Source of the DNA: an uncultured Collinsella sp.
GTDB lineage: Bacteria; Actinomycetota; Coriobacteriia; Coriobacteriales; Coriobacteriaceae
Assembly (NCBI GenBank): GCA_900542085.1
Contig: UQMK01000032.1
Span: 1 to 23,111, forward strand
Direction: 5' to 3'
Length of the DNA: 23,111 bases
Positions 6,683 to 14,690 of this stretch are shown here, in pieces. The position numbers and the translations under genes are program-made. Numbering within the stretch: position 1 is the first letter of the stretch; every line of letters starts with the position of its first letter. A model generated the notes under the pieces. That model worked only from the letters and a program-made list of their open reading frames with translations. It had not been told where the DNA came from and ran no database searches.

Positions 6683-7708
6683 CTAGTTAAGACGCTCCAC
6701 AAAGAAATCTGCCATGGAGAGGAAGAGCTCGCGCGCATGCGGGTCGAGCTCGACGCCTTCGATAGCGGCCTTGGCCTTAGCGGTCAGGTCGAGCGCATAG
6801 GTGTGGGCGTAATCGATGGAGCCGGTCTCCTGGAAGATCTCCACGGCGCGTGCGAGCTGCGCAGGGTCCTCGGTGCCCGAGGAAAGGATTGCCTCGATCT
6901 CGTCGTGATAGCGCTCGTCTGACAGGGCATGCACGGCAACGAGGGTGCGCTTGCCCTCGGTGATATCGGTGCGGAAGTCCTTGTTGGCGGCCTCCTTGGT
7001 GCCGATCAAGTTGAGCAGGTCGTCTTGAATCTGGAAGGCAAGGCCCGTGTGCAGCCCAAAGGCGCGCAGTGCCTCAATCTGCTCTTCGCTGCCGCCGCCG
7101 ATAATGGCTCCGGCGGCAAGCGGCGTCGCTCCGCTGTAGTACGCGGTCTTGTGCGTCGCCATGTCCAGATAATCGTCGACCGAAATGTCAAAGCGCTCGT
7201 CGCGGACCCAGCCCAGGTCGAGCGCTTGACCCTCGATGGTGCGGACGATCATCTCGGTAAGCTCGTGGAGCACGCGCAGCTTCACGTCGGACTCCAGCGT
7301 GGGGTCGTCGAGAACCGTCTTGGTGACCATGGTGAGCGCCAGGTCGCCACAATTGATGGCAAGGCCCGTGCCCTCGGTAAGGTGCATGCAGGGCTTGCCT
7401 CGACGAAGCTGTCCGTTGTCGGCGATGTCGTCGTGAATCAGCGCGCCCGACTGGAAATGCTCGATAGCTGCCGCGGCGCTGCGGGCGCTCTCAAAGCTAC
7501 CGCCCACTGCGGTTGCGGCGAGCATGCAGATAAGCGGGCGGTGGCGCTTGCCGGCGTTGGCCGTAAAAGCCGAGAGCGGAGCGTACAGGTAGCGCTCGAT
7601 ATCGGCGGAAGTCGCCTGTCCGTCAAAGAACGTGGCCAGATAGTCGTTAATCTGGTCAAAGTGCTGGGCTAAAAAGCTGGTAAACGGACTGGACACGGGT
7701 TCTCGCAT
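6683..7708 (-). CDS. Polyprenyl (isoprenyl) diphosphate synthase
   Basis: A 341-residue all-helical trans-prenyltransferase that adds isopentenyl diphosphate units to an allylic diphosphate, giving precursors for quinone side chains or lipid carriers. The first Asp-rich motif is DDIAD (93-97) followed by the usual LRRGKP. The second is DDLLN (229-233), where most family members have DDxxD, so the last Asp is replaced by Asn. KDFRTDITEGKRT follows, as expected. Product chain length cannot be read from the sequence. The ATG start has only a weak ribosome site; GTG four codons later is an alternative. The gene lies between the PTS fusion and the peptidoglycan-binding protein, all on the minus strand but with separate spacing. 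Confidence 0.88.
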   Translation of the reverse strand: MREPVSSPFTSFLAQHFDQINDYLATFFDGQATSADIERYLYAPLSAFTANAGKRHRPLICMLAATAVGGSFESARSAAAAIEHFQSGALIHDDIADNGQLRRGKPCMHLTEGTGLAINCGDLALTMVTKTVLDDPTLESDVKLRVLHELTEMIVRTIEGQALDLGWVRDERFDISVDDYLDMATHKTAYYSGATPLAAGAIIGGGSEEQIEALRAFGLHTGLAFQIQDDLLNLIGTKEAANKDFRTDITEGKRTLVAVHALSDERYHDEIEAILSSGTEDPAQLARAVEIFQETGSIDYAHTYALDLTAKAKAAIEGVELDPHARELFLSMADFFVERLN

Positions 7709-7823
7709 TCTTTGATAGGTTGCATCGTTGCATTATGCAGACAACATATTGCCACATTAGGGCGTCGAGCGCGGCGGTTGAAGACGATTGGTCCATGCGG
7801 CCGCAAGTGCGGTAGGGGCTTGG

Positions 7824-10274
7824 CTAGATAAGCCCAAAGTGTTCGAGCGCGGTGACGACGCCGTCGTGGTCGATGCTGTCGGTGACATAGTCGGCCTTTT
7901 CCTTGAGGAAGTCCGGTGCGTTGCCCATGGCGATGCCAACGTCGACGGCGTTCATCAGCGAGACGTCATTGCTGGCGTCGCCGATGCCGTATACGGTTCC
8001 GTGGTGGGGATCGAGGGCGTCGAGTACGGACTGGATACCCTCGCGCTTGGTGCATTCGCGAGGCGAAATCTCGGTCACTTCGAGCTCGAGCTCGTTAAAG
8101 CAGAGTAGCGGCTCAAACGCTTGATCCTGAGCGATGCGGTTGGCAAGCGACGTGGACATTAAGATCTTGTAGGCGCTGTAATGTTGCAGCTGCGTAATTG
8201 CATCGCCCACGGTGCGGGCGTATCCGGGGGCGTCGGGCGCATCGGCACTCATGCGAACGACGCCATTGAGTCCCTCAAAACGAATCACTTCGTCCGATTG
8301 CTCAAGAATGGGAGCAAGGCGCTGCAGCATGCCGGGCGTCATCGCCAAATCGCGAATCACGTGTCCCTCAAGTTCGACATAGCCACCCGCGAGGCAGACG
8401 ATGCCGGTCCAGGGCAGCTCGAGCAGCTTTGGATGGATGCAGCTCAGCGTGCGCCCTGTGCAGATAAACGCCATATTGCCCTTGGCGACAAAATCACGGA
8501 TGGCTTGCGAGACCGCTTCATTGGGATAGGGGGAGAGGTCTCGCTCGCTCTCGGGAAGCTCTTGTGCCACTCGAGGGTCTTGCCAGGCGAGTGTTCCGTC
8601 GATATCGAAGAAGCAGATATCGCCGCGCTTATGGGCTGCGCTGGCGGCAGGGGAGGCCGAGGTGGTGGGCACAAATCCCGGCTCGAGGCCCATGATCTGG
8701 TCAAAATGCTCTTTAACGCGGGGAACGGAGATGCCAATAATCACCTGGGCGGTCTTGCCCGTAATGATGAGGCCCTTGGCGCCCACCGCGACAAACGACG
8801 CATTATCTGCAACGATGGAAGGGTCTGCGACCTCGACGCGCAGGCGCGTGGCGCAGTTGGTTGCGCCCACGATATTGCCAACGCCACCTAAAAGCTGAAT
8901 TACCCGCTCGGCGAGGACGTGATCTTGATCGGATTGAATACTGACCTCGCCATTGGGAGATTGCTCTTTGGCAAAGCCGCTTCCCGTTAAACGATCGATT
9001 GCCGCGCGATTGGAGACATGATCCTCGCGGCCCGGCGTCTTAAGGTCATAGACCAAGATGAGTGCTCGAAAACTAACAAAAAAGATGAGGCTAAAGGCAA
9101 GACCGATACCGAGCGCCAAAAGGTAGGAGCCGGCATGCATTCGCATGAGTGGGATGAAGTTGAAGGCCGTCATTTCCATGAGACCGCCCGAGAAGATGCC
9201 GACGATGCCAAAGAAGTTCATGGTCATGGCAAGGCAGGAGGATAGGACGGCGTAGAGCAAAAAGAGTCCAGGATAGGTGAACATAAAGAGAAACTCGAGC
9301 GGCTCGGTGACACCGCAGACCACCGAGGCGACGATGGCGGGCAAAAGGATGACCTTAAGGCCGGCGCGGCGTTCGGGTTTGGCGGTGAAATAGAATGCTG
9401 CCGCGATGGCGGGAAGGCCAAAGAGCTTGCCCCAGCCGGTGGCGGTAAAACCTGCCCAGGGCGCAAGTTCATTTAAAGGGCGCGTGCTATGGGAGAGAAT
9501 GGGGAGCAGGTTGGTCCACGTGGCGTAAATACCGTCGTGAATGACCAGATTGTCGTAATAGATGGGCATATAGAGCAGGTGATGCAGCCCCATGGGCTCG
9601 AGTGCTCGCTCCAAAAACACAAAGATGCCCACGCCGAAGGGGCCGACGCCTGCAAGTGCGTGGCGCAGCGTTTCGGTTACAGCGTATGCGAAGGGCACGA
9701 TGGCGGCCGAGATGGCGGCAAGGGCAAACACGGCAAAAAAGCTGATGAGGTAGACCAGCGAGGAACCCGAGAAGGTGCCGAGCCAATCGGGAACCTTGGC
9801 ATCGTAGAAGCGGTCATGGATGGCGACGACGGTTGCCGATACCGCCAGCGGGCCGATAATGCCGGTGTCGAGCGTCTTGATGCCGTCGATGACGGTGATA
9901 CCGCTGGCGGGGGTCAAAGATGATGGGTACTTAAGCCCAAGGTTGTCTCCGCTCAGCTTAATGATCTCGCTCAAAAAGAAGCAATAGGCAAAATAGGCCA
10001 CGAGTGCCTCGAGGCAGCAGCGTGCCGGTTGCTTTTGGGCAAGACCGATAGGCAGCGCTACGGCAAAAAGGAGCGGGAGACGTTTAAAGACCGTCCACGA
10101 GCCGCGCTGGATGATGGTCCAGAAAACGTACCAAGGGGTTCCGTATACGGCGAGGTCACCGACGATGTCTACGGTCGTGGCGAGGGCGGAGATGCCGACC
10201 ATGAGGCCTGATATAGAAAACAGCATGGCGGGCGCGAACATGGCTCCGCCAAAACGTTGGATTTTCTGCAGCAT
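7824..10274 (-). CDS. PTS EIICB permease (alpha-glucoside type) fused to a HAD phosphatase
   Basis: An 816-residue fusion. Residues 1-440 are an EIIC membrane domain of the glucose superfamily close to GlvC/MalX: it starts MLQKIQRFGGAMF and contains GIKTLDTGIIG, LEPMGLHHLLYMP, GVTEPLEF and YDLKTPGRED. About 465-545 is an EIIB domain with the phospho-Cys in NCATRLR (Cys474). About 548-816 is a HAD/Cof-type phosphatase with DIDGTL (Asp557, Asp559), a CTGRT motif and GDASND (765-770). There is no EIIA domain, so a separate EIIA must supply phosphate. ATG 10274 is chosen because GGAAGG lies seven bases upstream and the protein then begins like GlvC; a start at 10310 would add 12 unrelated residues. 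It is divergent from the GntR gene, with a shared operator motif. Catalytic residues of all domains look intact. The substrate, perhaps maltose or a relative, is inferred. Confidence 0.88.
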   Translation of the reverse strand: MLQKIQRFGGAMFAPAMLFSISGLMVGISALATTVDIVGDLAVYGTPWYVFWTIIQRGSWTVFKRLPLLFAVALPIGLAQKQPARCCLEALVAYFAYCFFLSEIIKLSGDNLGLKYPSSLTPASGITVIDGIKTLDTGIIGPLAVSATVVAIHDRFYDAKVPDWLGTFSGSSLVYLISFFAVFALAAISAAIVPFAYAVTETLRHALAGVGPFGVGIFVFLERALEPMGLHHLLYMPIYYDNLVIHDGIYATWTNLLPILSHSTRPLNELAPWAGFTATGWGKLFGLPAIAAAFYFTAKPERRAGLKVILLPAIVASVVCGVTEPLEFLFMFTYPGLFLLYAVLSSCLAMTMNFFGIVGIFSGGLMEMTAFNFIPLMRMHAGSYLLALGIGLAFSLIFFVSFRALILVYDLKTPGREDHVSNRAAIDRLTGSGFAKEQSPNGEVSIQSDQDHVLAERVIQLLGGVGNIVGATNCATRLRVEVADPSIVADNASFVAVGAKGLIITGKTAQVIIGISVPRVKEHFDQIMGLEPGFVPTTSASPAASAAHKRGDICFFDIDGTLAWQDPRVAQELPESERDLSPYPNEAVSQAIRDFVAKGNMAFICTGRTLSCIHPKLLELPWTGIVCLAGGYVELEGHVIRDLAMTPGMLQRLAPILEQSDEVIRFEGLNGVVRMSADAPDAPGYARTVGDAITQLQHYSAYKILMSTSLANRIAQDQAFEPLLCFNELELEVTEISPRECTKREGIQSVLDALDPHHGTVYGIGDASNDVSLMNAVDVGIAMGNAPDFLKEKADYVTDSIDHDGVVTALEHFGLI

Positions 10275-10498
10275 AATATGCCTTCCGGATGCAACATGCT
10301 GTGCGAGCAAGAACGTTTAAACAATGAACTCATTGTAGAGGACTGGCTGCTTGCCGCATTGACGGTTTTGATTCGGTCCGATTTGGGTTTCGGGGGAACC
10401 GTCGACGGTAAATAATCCGTACTTTACCGATAATCGGTTTAAACAACTTTAAGAAATGCTATCGTGCCTAGCCATACATATTCATTAGAGGTGAAGTC
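10275..10498. promoter_or_regulatory. Divergent control region of the PTS fusion and gntR, two operator candidates
   Basis: GTTTAAAC occurs at 10315-10322 and 10437-10444. The first lies just downstream of a minus-strand -10 box (TACAAT, 10337-10332) for the PTS gene. The second overlaps a plus-strand -35-like TTTAAA (10438-10443), 16 bases before TATCGT (10460-10465), for gntR. GTTTAAAC fits the GTnTAnAC core known for HutC-type GntR regulators. Between them are a perfect 12-base palindrome ACCGTCGACGGT (10398-10409) and the arms GGTAAA/TTTACC. The gntR ribosome site is GAGGTG. Confidence 0.55.
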
Positions 10499-11218
10499 AT
10501 GCCAAAAGCGATTTACGAAGGAATCTACCGCGAGATCCGTTCGCGCATCATTAACGGGACCTATGCGTTTCAGGAGATGCTGCCAACCGAAGCCGAGCTG
10601 ACCGCGGAGTTTGGCTGCACGCGCAATACCGTTCGACGCGCCTTGAGCATGCTGGCCGACCAGATGTTTGTGCAGCCCATACACGGCAAGGGCGTGCGCG
10701 TTATTTGGCTTAAGGGCGAAACCGACATGTTGGGCGCACTCGAAGAGGTTGAGTCGTTTGGCGAGTTCGCAAAACGCAACAATGCCGTCGCATCGACCGA
10801 GGTCAAGTCTTTTGAACATTTGATTTGCACGGAGCAACTCTCTCGTCGCCTGGGCTTTAAGGTGGGCGAGGAGCTGATTCGCGTCGTGCGTGTCCGAAGC
10901 CTCAACGGCAGCGCGCGCCAGGTGGACCATGGCTACTTTTTGGAGTCGATCGCCAAGGGCCTGACCCCCGAGATTGCGGCAAGCTCTATCTACGACTATC
11001 TGGAGCACAAGCGTGGCGTCAAAGTGATGGCGAGCCGCCGTACGGTGAGCGTCGAGCTTGCCAACGATGAGGACTGCAGCTACTTGGACCTTGGCAAGTA
11101 CAACTGCGTCGCCGTCATGGAGAGCCAGTCGTACACTTCGGACGGCATCTTGTTCGAGGTCACGCATGCCCGCACGCATCCCGAGATCTTCCATTACCGC
11201 GTCAATTCCAAGCGATAG
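10499..11218 (+). CDS. GntR-family (HutC/UTRA) transcriptional regulator
   Basis: A 239-residue regulator. Residues 1-70 are the winged helix-turn-helix (IYREIRSRIINGTY, LPTEAELTAEFGCTRNTVRRALSML). From about 90 to the end is a UTRA-type ligand domain (GFKVGEELIRVVRVRSLNG, HGYFLESIAKGLTPEI, YNCVAVMESQSYTSDGILFEVTHARTHPEIFHY). Relatives such as TreR bind sugar phosphates, which suits a neighbour that imports a sugar by phosphorylation. It lies divergent from the PTS fusion and upstream of the ABC operon, each preceded by GTTTAAAC-like sites, so it probably controls both and itself. Whether it represses or activates is not visible. Confidence 0.92.
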   Translation: MPKAIYEGIYREIRSRIINGTYAFQEMLPTEAELTAEFGCTRNTVRRALSMLADQMFVQPIHGKGVRVIWLKGETDMLGALEEVESFGEFAKRNNAVASTEVKSFEHLICTEQLSRRLGFKVGEELIRVVRVRSLNGSARQVDHGYFLESIAKGLTPEIAASSIYDYLEHKRGVKVMASRRTVSVELANDEDCSYLDLGKYNCVAVMESQSYTSDGILFEVTHARTHPEIFHYRVNSKR

Positions 11219-11260
11219 CCGGTTAGCTCGCAGCCTGACGAGACTCATGCCCTCAAAGCG

Positions 11261-11310
11261 AAAACGCCCGGTCAAACCGACGATGTATCGGCTTGACCGG
11301 GCGTTTTCTC
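11261..11310 (+). terminator. Strong terminator after gntR
   Basis: A 15-bp perfect stem, 11261-11275 with 11293-11307, is capped by a CCGA/TCGG inner stem. It ends in TTTT and begins with AAAA, so it could act in both directions. It separates gntR from the ABC operon promoter. Confidence 0.85.
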
Positions 11311-11329
11311 TGCATTCGATAACAAATAA

Positions 11330-11436
11330 TTGTTTATACAAAACTTGTCAAGTATCAAGTTGAAATTACCGTTCACCGAAGTTTTTCTACCGCTCTAGTA
11401 ATACTTGTTCAAACAACTAGCCAAATAGCGTATTGT
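11330..11436 (+). promoter_or_regulatory. Promoter of the sugar ABC operon with two GntR operator candidates
   Basis: TTGTTTATACAA (11330-11341, core GTTTATAC) and TTGTTCAAACAA (11405-11416, core GTTCAAAC) are 75 bases apart, close to seven helical turns. The second overlaps a TTCAAA -35 (11408-11413), placed 17 bases before the TATTGT -10 (11431-11436). Repression by blocking RNA polymerase, perhaps with looping, would fit. The remainder of the 306-base gap holds the gntR terminator and an untranslated leader of about 80 bases. Confidence 0.5.
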
Positions 11437-11524
11437 ACAAGTCAGCAAAAGGGGCAAAGTCCCCGAGCCAATCTCCGAAGGCGGCGGCAAAGGGTGCCGC
11501 CACGGTGTGAAAGGGTGGATTGTA

Positions 11525-12841
11525 ATGAAGAACGAAATGAGCAGAAGGCAGTTCCTGGGCTTTGCTGGTTCCGCGGCTGCGGTTCTTGGTCTGGGCCTCG
11601 TGGGCTGCGGTGGTTCTGCCGGCTCTGGCTCCTCTGCTTCTGGTGACGCTGCCGAGGTCTACTTCCTCCAGTTCAAGCCCGAGGTCGACAAGGAGTGGAA
11701 GGAGATCGCCAAGGCGTACAAGAAGGAGAAGGGCGTCGAGGTCAAGATCGTGACCGCCGCCTCCAACACCTACGAGGAGAAGCTCAAGTCCGAGATGTCC
11801 AAGAGCTCCGCTCCGACGCTGTTCCAGGTCAACGGCCCCACCGGCCTTAAGAACTGGAAGGACTACTGCGCCGATCTTTCCGACACCAAGCTCCGCGGCG
11901 AGCTCATCGACGACTCCCTGGCGCTGCAGTCCGACGGCAAGGATCTGGGTATCGACTGGGTTCAGGAGAGCTACGGCATCATCTACAACAAGGAGCTCCT
12001 CGAGAAGGCCGGCTACAAGGCCGAGGACATCAACTCCTTCGACAAGCTGAAGGCTTGCGCCGATGACATCCAGGCCCGCAAGGACGAGCTCGGCGTTGAC
12101 GGTGCCTTCACTTCCGCCGGCATGGATGACTCCTCCAGCTGGCGCTACACCACCCACCTCGCCAACCTCCCGCTCTACTACGAGTTCGAGAAGGAGCACA
12201 ACCAGGAGGACGACGAGATCAAGGGCGAGTATCTCGACAACTTTAAGCAGATCTTCGACCTGTACATCACCGACTCCACCTGCGATCCTTCGCAGCTCGC
12301 CTCCAAGACCGGTGACGACGCCACCAACGAGTTCGCAACCGGCAAGGCCGTCTTCTACCAGAACGGCTCTTGGGCCTACGCCGACCTCACCAAGGCCGGT
12401 ATGACCGACGACCAGCTCGGCATGCTGCCGATCTACATCGGCGTCGACGGCGAGGAGAACCAGGGCCTGTGCTCCGGCGGCGAGAACTACTGGTGCGTCA
12501 GCTCCCAGGCTTCCGAGGATGCCCAGAAGGCCACCGAGGACTTCATGTATTGGTGCGTCACTTCTGACACCGCCACCAGCATCATCGCTGACAAGATGGG
12601 TCTGACCGCCCCGTTCAAGAGCGCTAAGGAGACCACCAACGTCTTCTCGCAGCAGGCCGTTGCTATGGCCAAGGACGGCAAGAAGACCGTCGCTTGGGAC
12701 TTCGTTTACATCCCCTCTGAGGAGTGGAAGAAGAACCTCAAGCAGGCTCTCATCGCTTATGCTGCCGACAACACCAAGTGGGACGGCGTCAAGAACGCCT
12801 TCGTCGATGGCTGGAAGACCGAGAAGGCTGCTTCCGAGTAA
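11525..12841 (+). CDS. Sugar ABC transporter substrate-binding lipoprotein
   Basis: A 438-residue extracellular solute-binding protein of family 1 (malto-oligosaccharide/MsmE-like). The N-terminus SRRQFLG (twin Arg 7-8), a hydrophobic stretch and LVGC (Cys28) mark a Tat-exported lipoprotein. A Ser/Gly-rich linker follows, then the mature domain with QESYGIIYNKELLEKAGY and NGSWAYADL, typical of carbohydrate binders. ATG 11525 follows AAGGGTGG at six bases; an in-frame GTG at 11507 lacks support. Codons are strongly biased to C-ending forms, a sign of high expression. First gene of the four-gene transporter operon. The gene order and nearby MalQ and GlgP suggest maltodextrin as the ligand. Confidence 0.9.
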   Translation: MKNEMSRRQFLGFAGSAAAVLGLGLVGCGGSAGSGSSASGDAAEVYFLQFKPEVDKEWKEIAKAYKKEKGVEVKIVTAASNTYEEKLKSEMSKSSAPTLFQVNGPTGLKNWKDYCADLSDTKLRGELIDDSLALQSDGKDLGIDWVQESYGIIYNKELLEKAGYKAEDINSFDKLKACADDIQARKDELGVDGAFTSAGMDDSSSWRYTTHLANLPLYYEFEKEHNQEDDEIKGEYLDNFKQIFDLYITDSTCDPSQLASKTGDDATNEFATGKAVFYQNGSWAYADLTKAGMTDDQLGMLPIYIGVDGEENQGLCSGGENYWCVSSQASEDAQKATEDFMYWCVTSDTATSIIADKMGLTAPFKSAKETTNVFSQQAVAMAKDGKKTVAWDFVYIPSEEWKKNLKQALIAYAADNTKWDGVKNAFVDGWKTEKAASE

Positions 12842-12872
12842 GCAGTTGCTGCCCAAGCTATCTGATTAGCGA

Positions 12873-12908
12873 CAGGGGGCGGGCAGACGTAGGTTTGCCC
12901 GCCCCCTG
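12873..12908 (+). other. Intercistronic hairpin after the binding-protein gene
   Basis: A perfect 13-bp GC-rich stem (12873-12885 with 12896-12908, 10-base loop) lies between the binding-protein and permease genes and has no T tract. Such hairpins protect the upstream mRNA from 3' decay, so that the binding protein is made in excess over the membrane subunits. Confidence 0.75.
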
Positions 12909-12928
12909 CATATTGAAAGGACCCTTCT

Positions 12929-13783
12929 ATGGGCAAAGCACTCAAGCGCTGGTGGCCGCTCTTTATGCTGCCCACGTGCCTGGCGTTTATGATCGGGTTC
13001 GTGATTCCCTTTATCCAGGGTTTCTATCTCTCGTTCTGCCAGTTTATTACCATCAATAACGCGCACCTTGTCGGTATCGAGAACTACGTGCGCGCGCTGT
13101 CCGATCCGCAGTTCTCCACGTCGTTCTTCTTTACGGTGGCGTTTGCCTTCCTGTCGACGGTGCTCATCAACGTGATCGCGCTGGCCATCGCGCAGGCGCT
13201 CACCCGCAAGGCGCTCAAGGGCACCAACATCTTCCGTACGATCTTCTTTATGCCTAACCTGATCGGCGGCATCGTGCTGGGCTACATTTGGCAGATTCTG
13301 ATCAACTGCCTGCTCTCCAACGTGGGCGCCCAGCTCATCGCCCTCAACTCCGCCGCTGGCTTCTGGGGCCTTATCATCCTGACCCTGTGGCAGCAGGTCG
13401 GCTACATGATGATCATCTACATCGCCGGTCTGCAGTCCATCCCGTCTGACTACATCGAGGCCGCCAAGGTCGATGGCGCTACGGCATGGCAGACGTTTTG
13501 GAAGGTTAAGATCCCCAACCTGATGCCGACCATCACCATCTGCCTGTTCCTGTCCATCACCAACGGCTTTAAGCTGTTCGACCAGAACCTCGCCCTTACC
13601 GGTGGCGCCCCGGCGCACTCCACCGAGATGCTCGCCCTGAACATCTACAACACGTTCTATTCGCGTGCTGGCATCGCATGGCAGGGCATCGGTCAGGCCA
13701 AGGCAGTTATCTTCTGCATCCTGGTTGTCGCTATTTCTATGATCCAGCTTAAGGCCACGAGGTCCAAGGAGGTGCAGCAGTAA
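12929..13783 (+). CDS. Sugar ABC transporter permease 1 (MalF/MsmF type)
   Basis: A 284-residue membrane protein with six predicted membrane segments, beginning with a Trp/Pro-rich helix (WWPLFMLPTCLAFMIGF). The cytoplasmic EAA loop that docks to the ATPase is seen at about 177 (EAAKVDGATAWQTFWKVKIP). AAAGGA seven to eight bases upstream supports ATG 12929. It overlaps the next permease by one base (TAATG), so the two are translationally coupled and should form the heterodimeric channel. Confidence 0.93.
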   Translation: MGKALKRWWPLFMLPTCLAFMIGFVIPFIQGFYLSFCQFITINNAHLVGIENYVRALSDPQFSTSFFFTVAFAFLSTVLINVIALAIAQALTRKALKGTNIFRTIFFMPNLIGGIVLGYIWQILINCLLSNVGAQLIALNSAAGFWGLIILTLWQQVGYMMIIYIAGLQSIPSDYIEAAKVDGATAWQTFWKVKIPNLMPTITICLFLSITNGFKLFDQNLALTGGAPAHSTEMLALNIYNTFYSRAGIAWQGIGQAKAVIFCILVVAISMIQLKATRSKEVQQ

Positions 13784-14622
13784 TGAAACGCGATAAGGCT
13801 ATCAACCGCGCGCTCTCGATCTTCTTTACGATTCTGTCGCTCGCATGGATCTACCCCGTGTTCATGATTGCGCTCAATTCCTTTAAGAAAGCGACCGCAA
13901 TCAGCACCACCACGGCGTTCGATCTGCTCACGCCCGAGACGTTCAACGGCCTCGCAAACTACGTGCACGCTCTGAACGAGCAGGGCTTTGCCTCGGCGTT
14001 TATGTACTCTCTTATCATCACGGTCACGTCGGTCGTGCTGATTCTGGTGTGCTGCTCCATGTGCGCTTGGTACGTGGTGCGCGTCAACAGCAAGATCTCG
14101 AACTTCTTCTATTACCTGTTCGTCTTCTCGATGGTCGTACCGTTCCAGATGCTCATGTTCACGCTGTCCAACCTCGCGGACCGCATCGGCTTTAACACGC
14201 CGTTTAACATCTGCTTCATCTACCTTGGTTTTGGCGCGGGCCTCGCGGTCTTTATGTTCGCCGGCTTCGTCAAGAACATCCCGCTCGAGATTGAGGAAGC
14301 GGCCATGATCGACGGCTGCAACCCGGTTCAGGTGTTCTTTAAGATCGTCCTTCCCATCATGAAGCCCACCTATCTTTCGGTCGGCATCCTCGAGACCATG
14401 TGGGTCTGGAACGACTACCTGCTGCCCTACCTTACGCTCGACTCCACCAAGTACAAGACCATTCCTATCTTGATCCAGTACTTCCGTGGCGGCTATGGCC
14501 ACGTCGAGCTCGGCCCCATGATGGCCTGCATCATGATGGTCGTTGTCCCCATCGTCATCATGTACATCTTCTGCCAGAAGTACATCATCGACGGTGTGGT
14601 GGCAGGTGCCGTCAAGGGCTGA
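13783..14622 (+). CDS. Sugar ABC transporter permease 2 (MalG/MsmG type)
   Basis: A 279-residue inner-membrane protein with six predicted helices. The EAA loop is at about 172 (EEAAMIDGCNPVQVFFKIVLPIM), and the WVWNDYLLPYL segment is typical of MalG-like subunits. The start overlaps the stop of the preceding permease by one base. It would pair with that subunit and bind the ATPase encoded 68 bases downstream. Confidence 0.93.
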   Translation: MKRDKAINRALSIFFTILSLAWIYPVFMIALNSFKKATAISTTTAFDLLTPETFNGLANYVHALNEQGFASAFMYSLIITVTSVVLILVCCSMCAWYVVRVNSKISNFFYYLFVFSMVVPFQMLMFTLSNLADRIGFNTPFNICFIYLGFGAGLAVFMFAGFVKNIPLEIEEAAMIDGCNPVQVFFKIVLPIMKPTYLSVGILETMWVWNDYLLPYLTLDSTKYKTIPILIQYFRGGYGHVELGPMMACIMMVVVPIVIMYIFCQKYIIDGVVAGAVKG

Positions 14623-14646
14623 TGCCGTAACTGTTTTGCAAGTTTC

Positions 14647-14673
14647 TGCGGCGCCCCACAGCGTGGCGCCGCA
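14647..14673 (+). other. Intercistronic hairpin before the ATPase gene
   Basis: TGCGGCGCC (14647-14655) pairs perfectly with GGCGCCGCA (14665-14673). There is no T tract. It ends about 17 bases before the ATPase start codon and may tune mRNA stability or readthrough within the operon. Confidence 0.6.
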
Positions 14674-14690
14674 TATCGAAAGGTAGAGAC

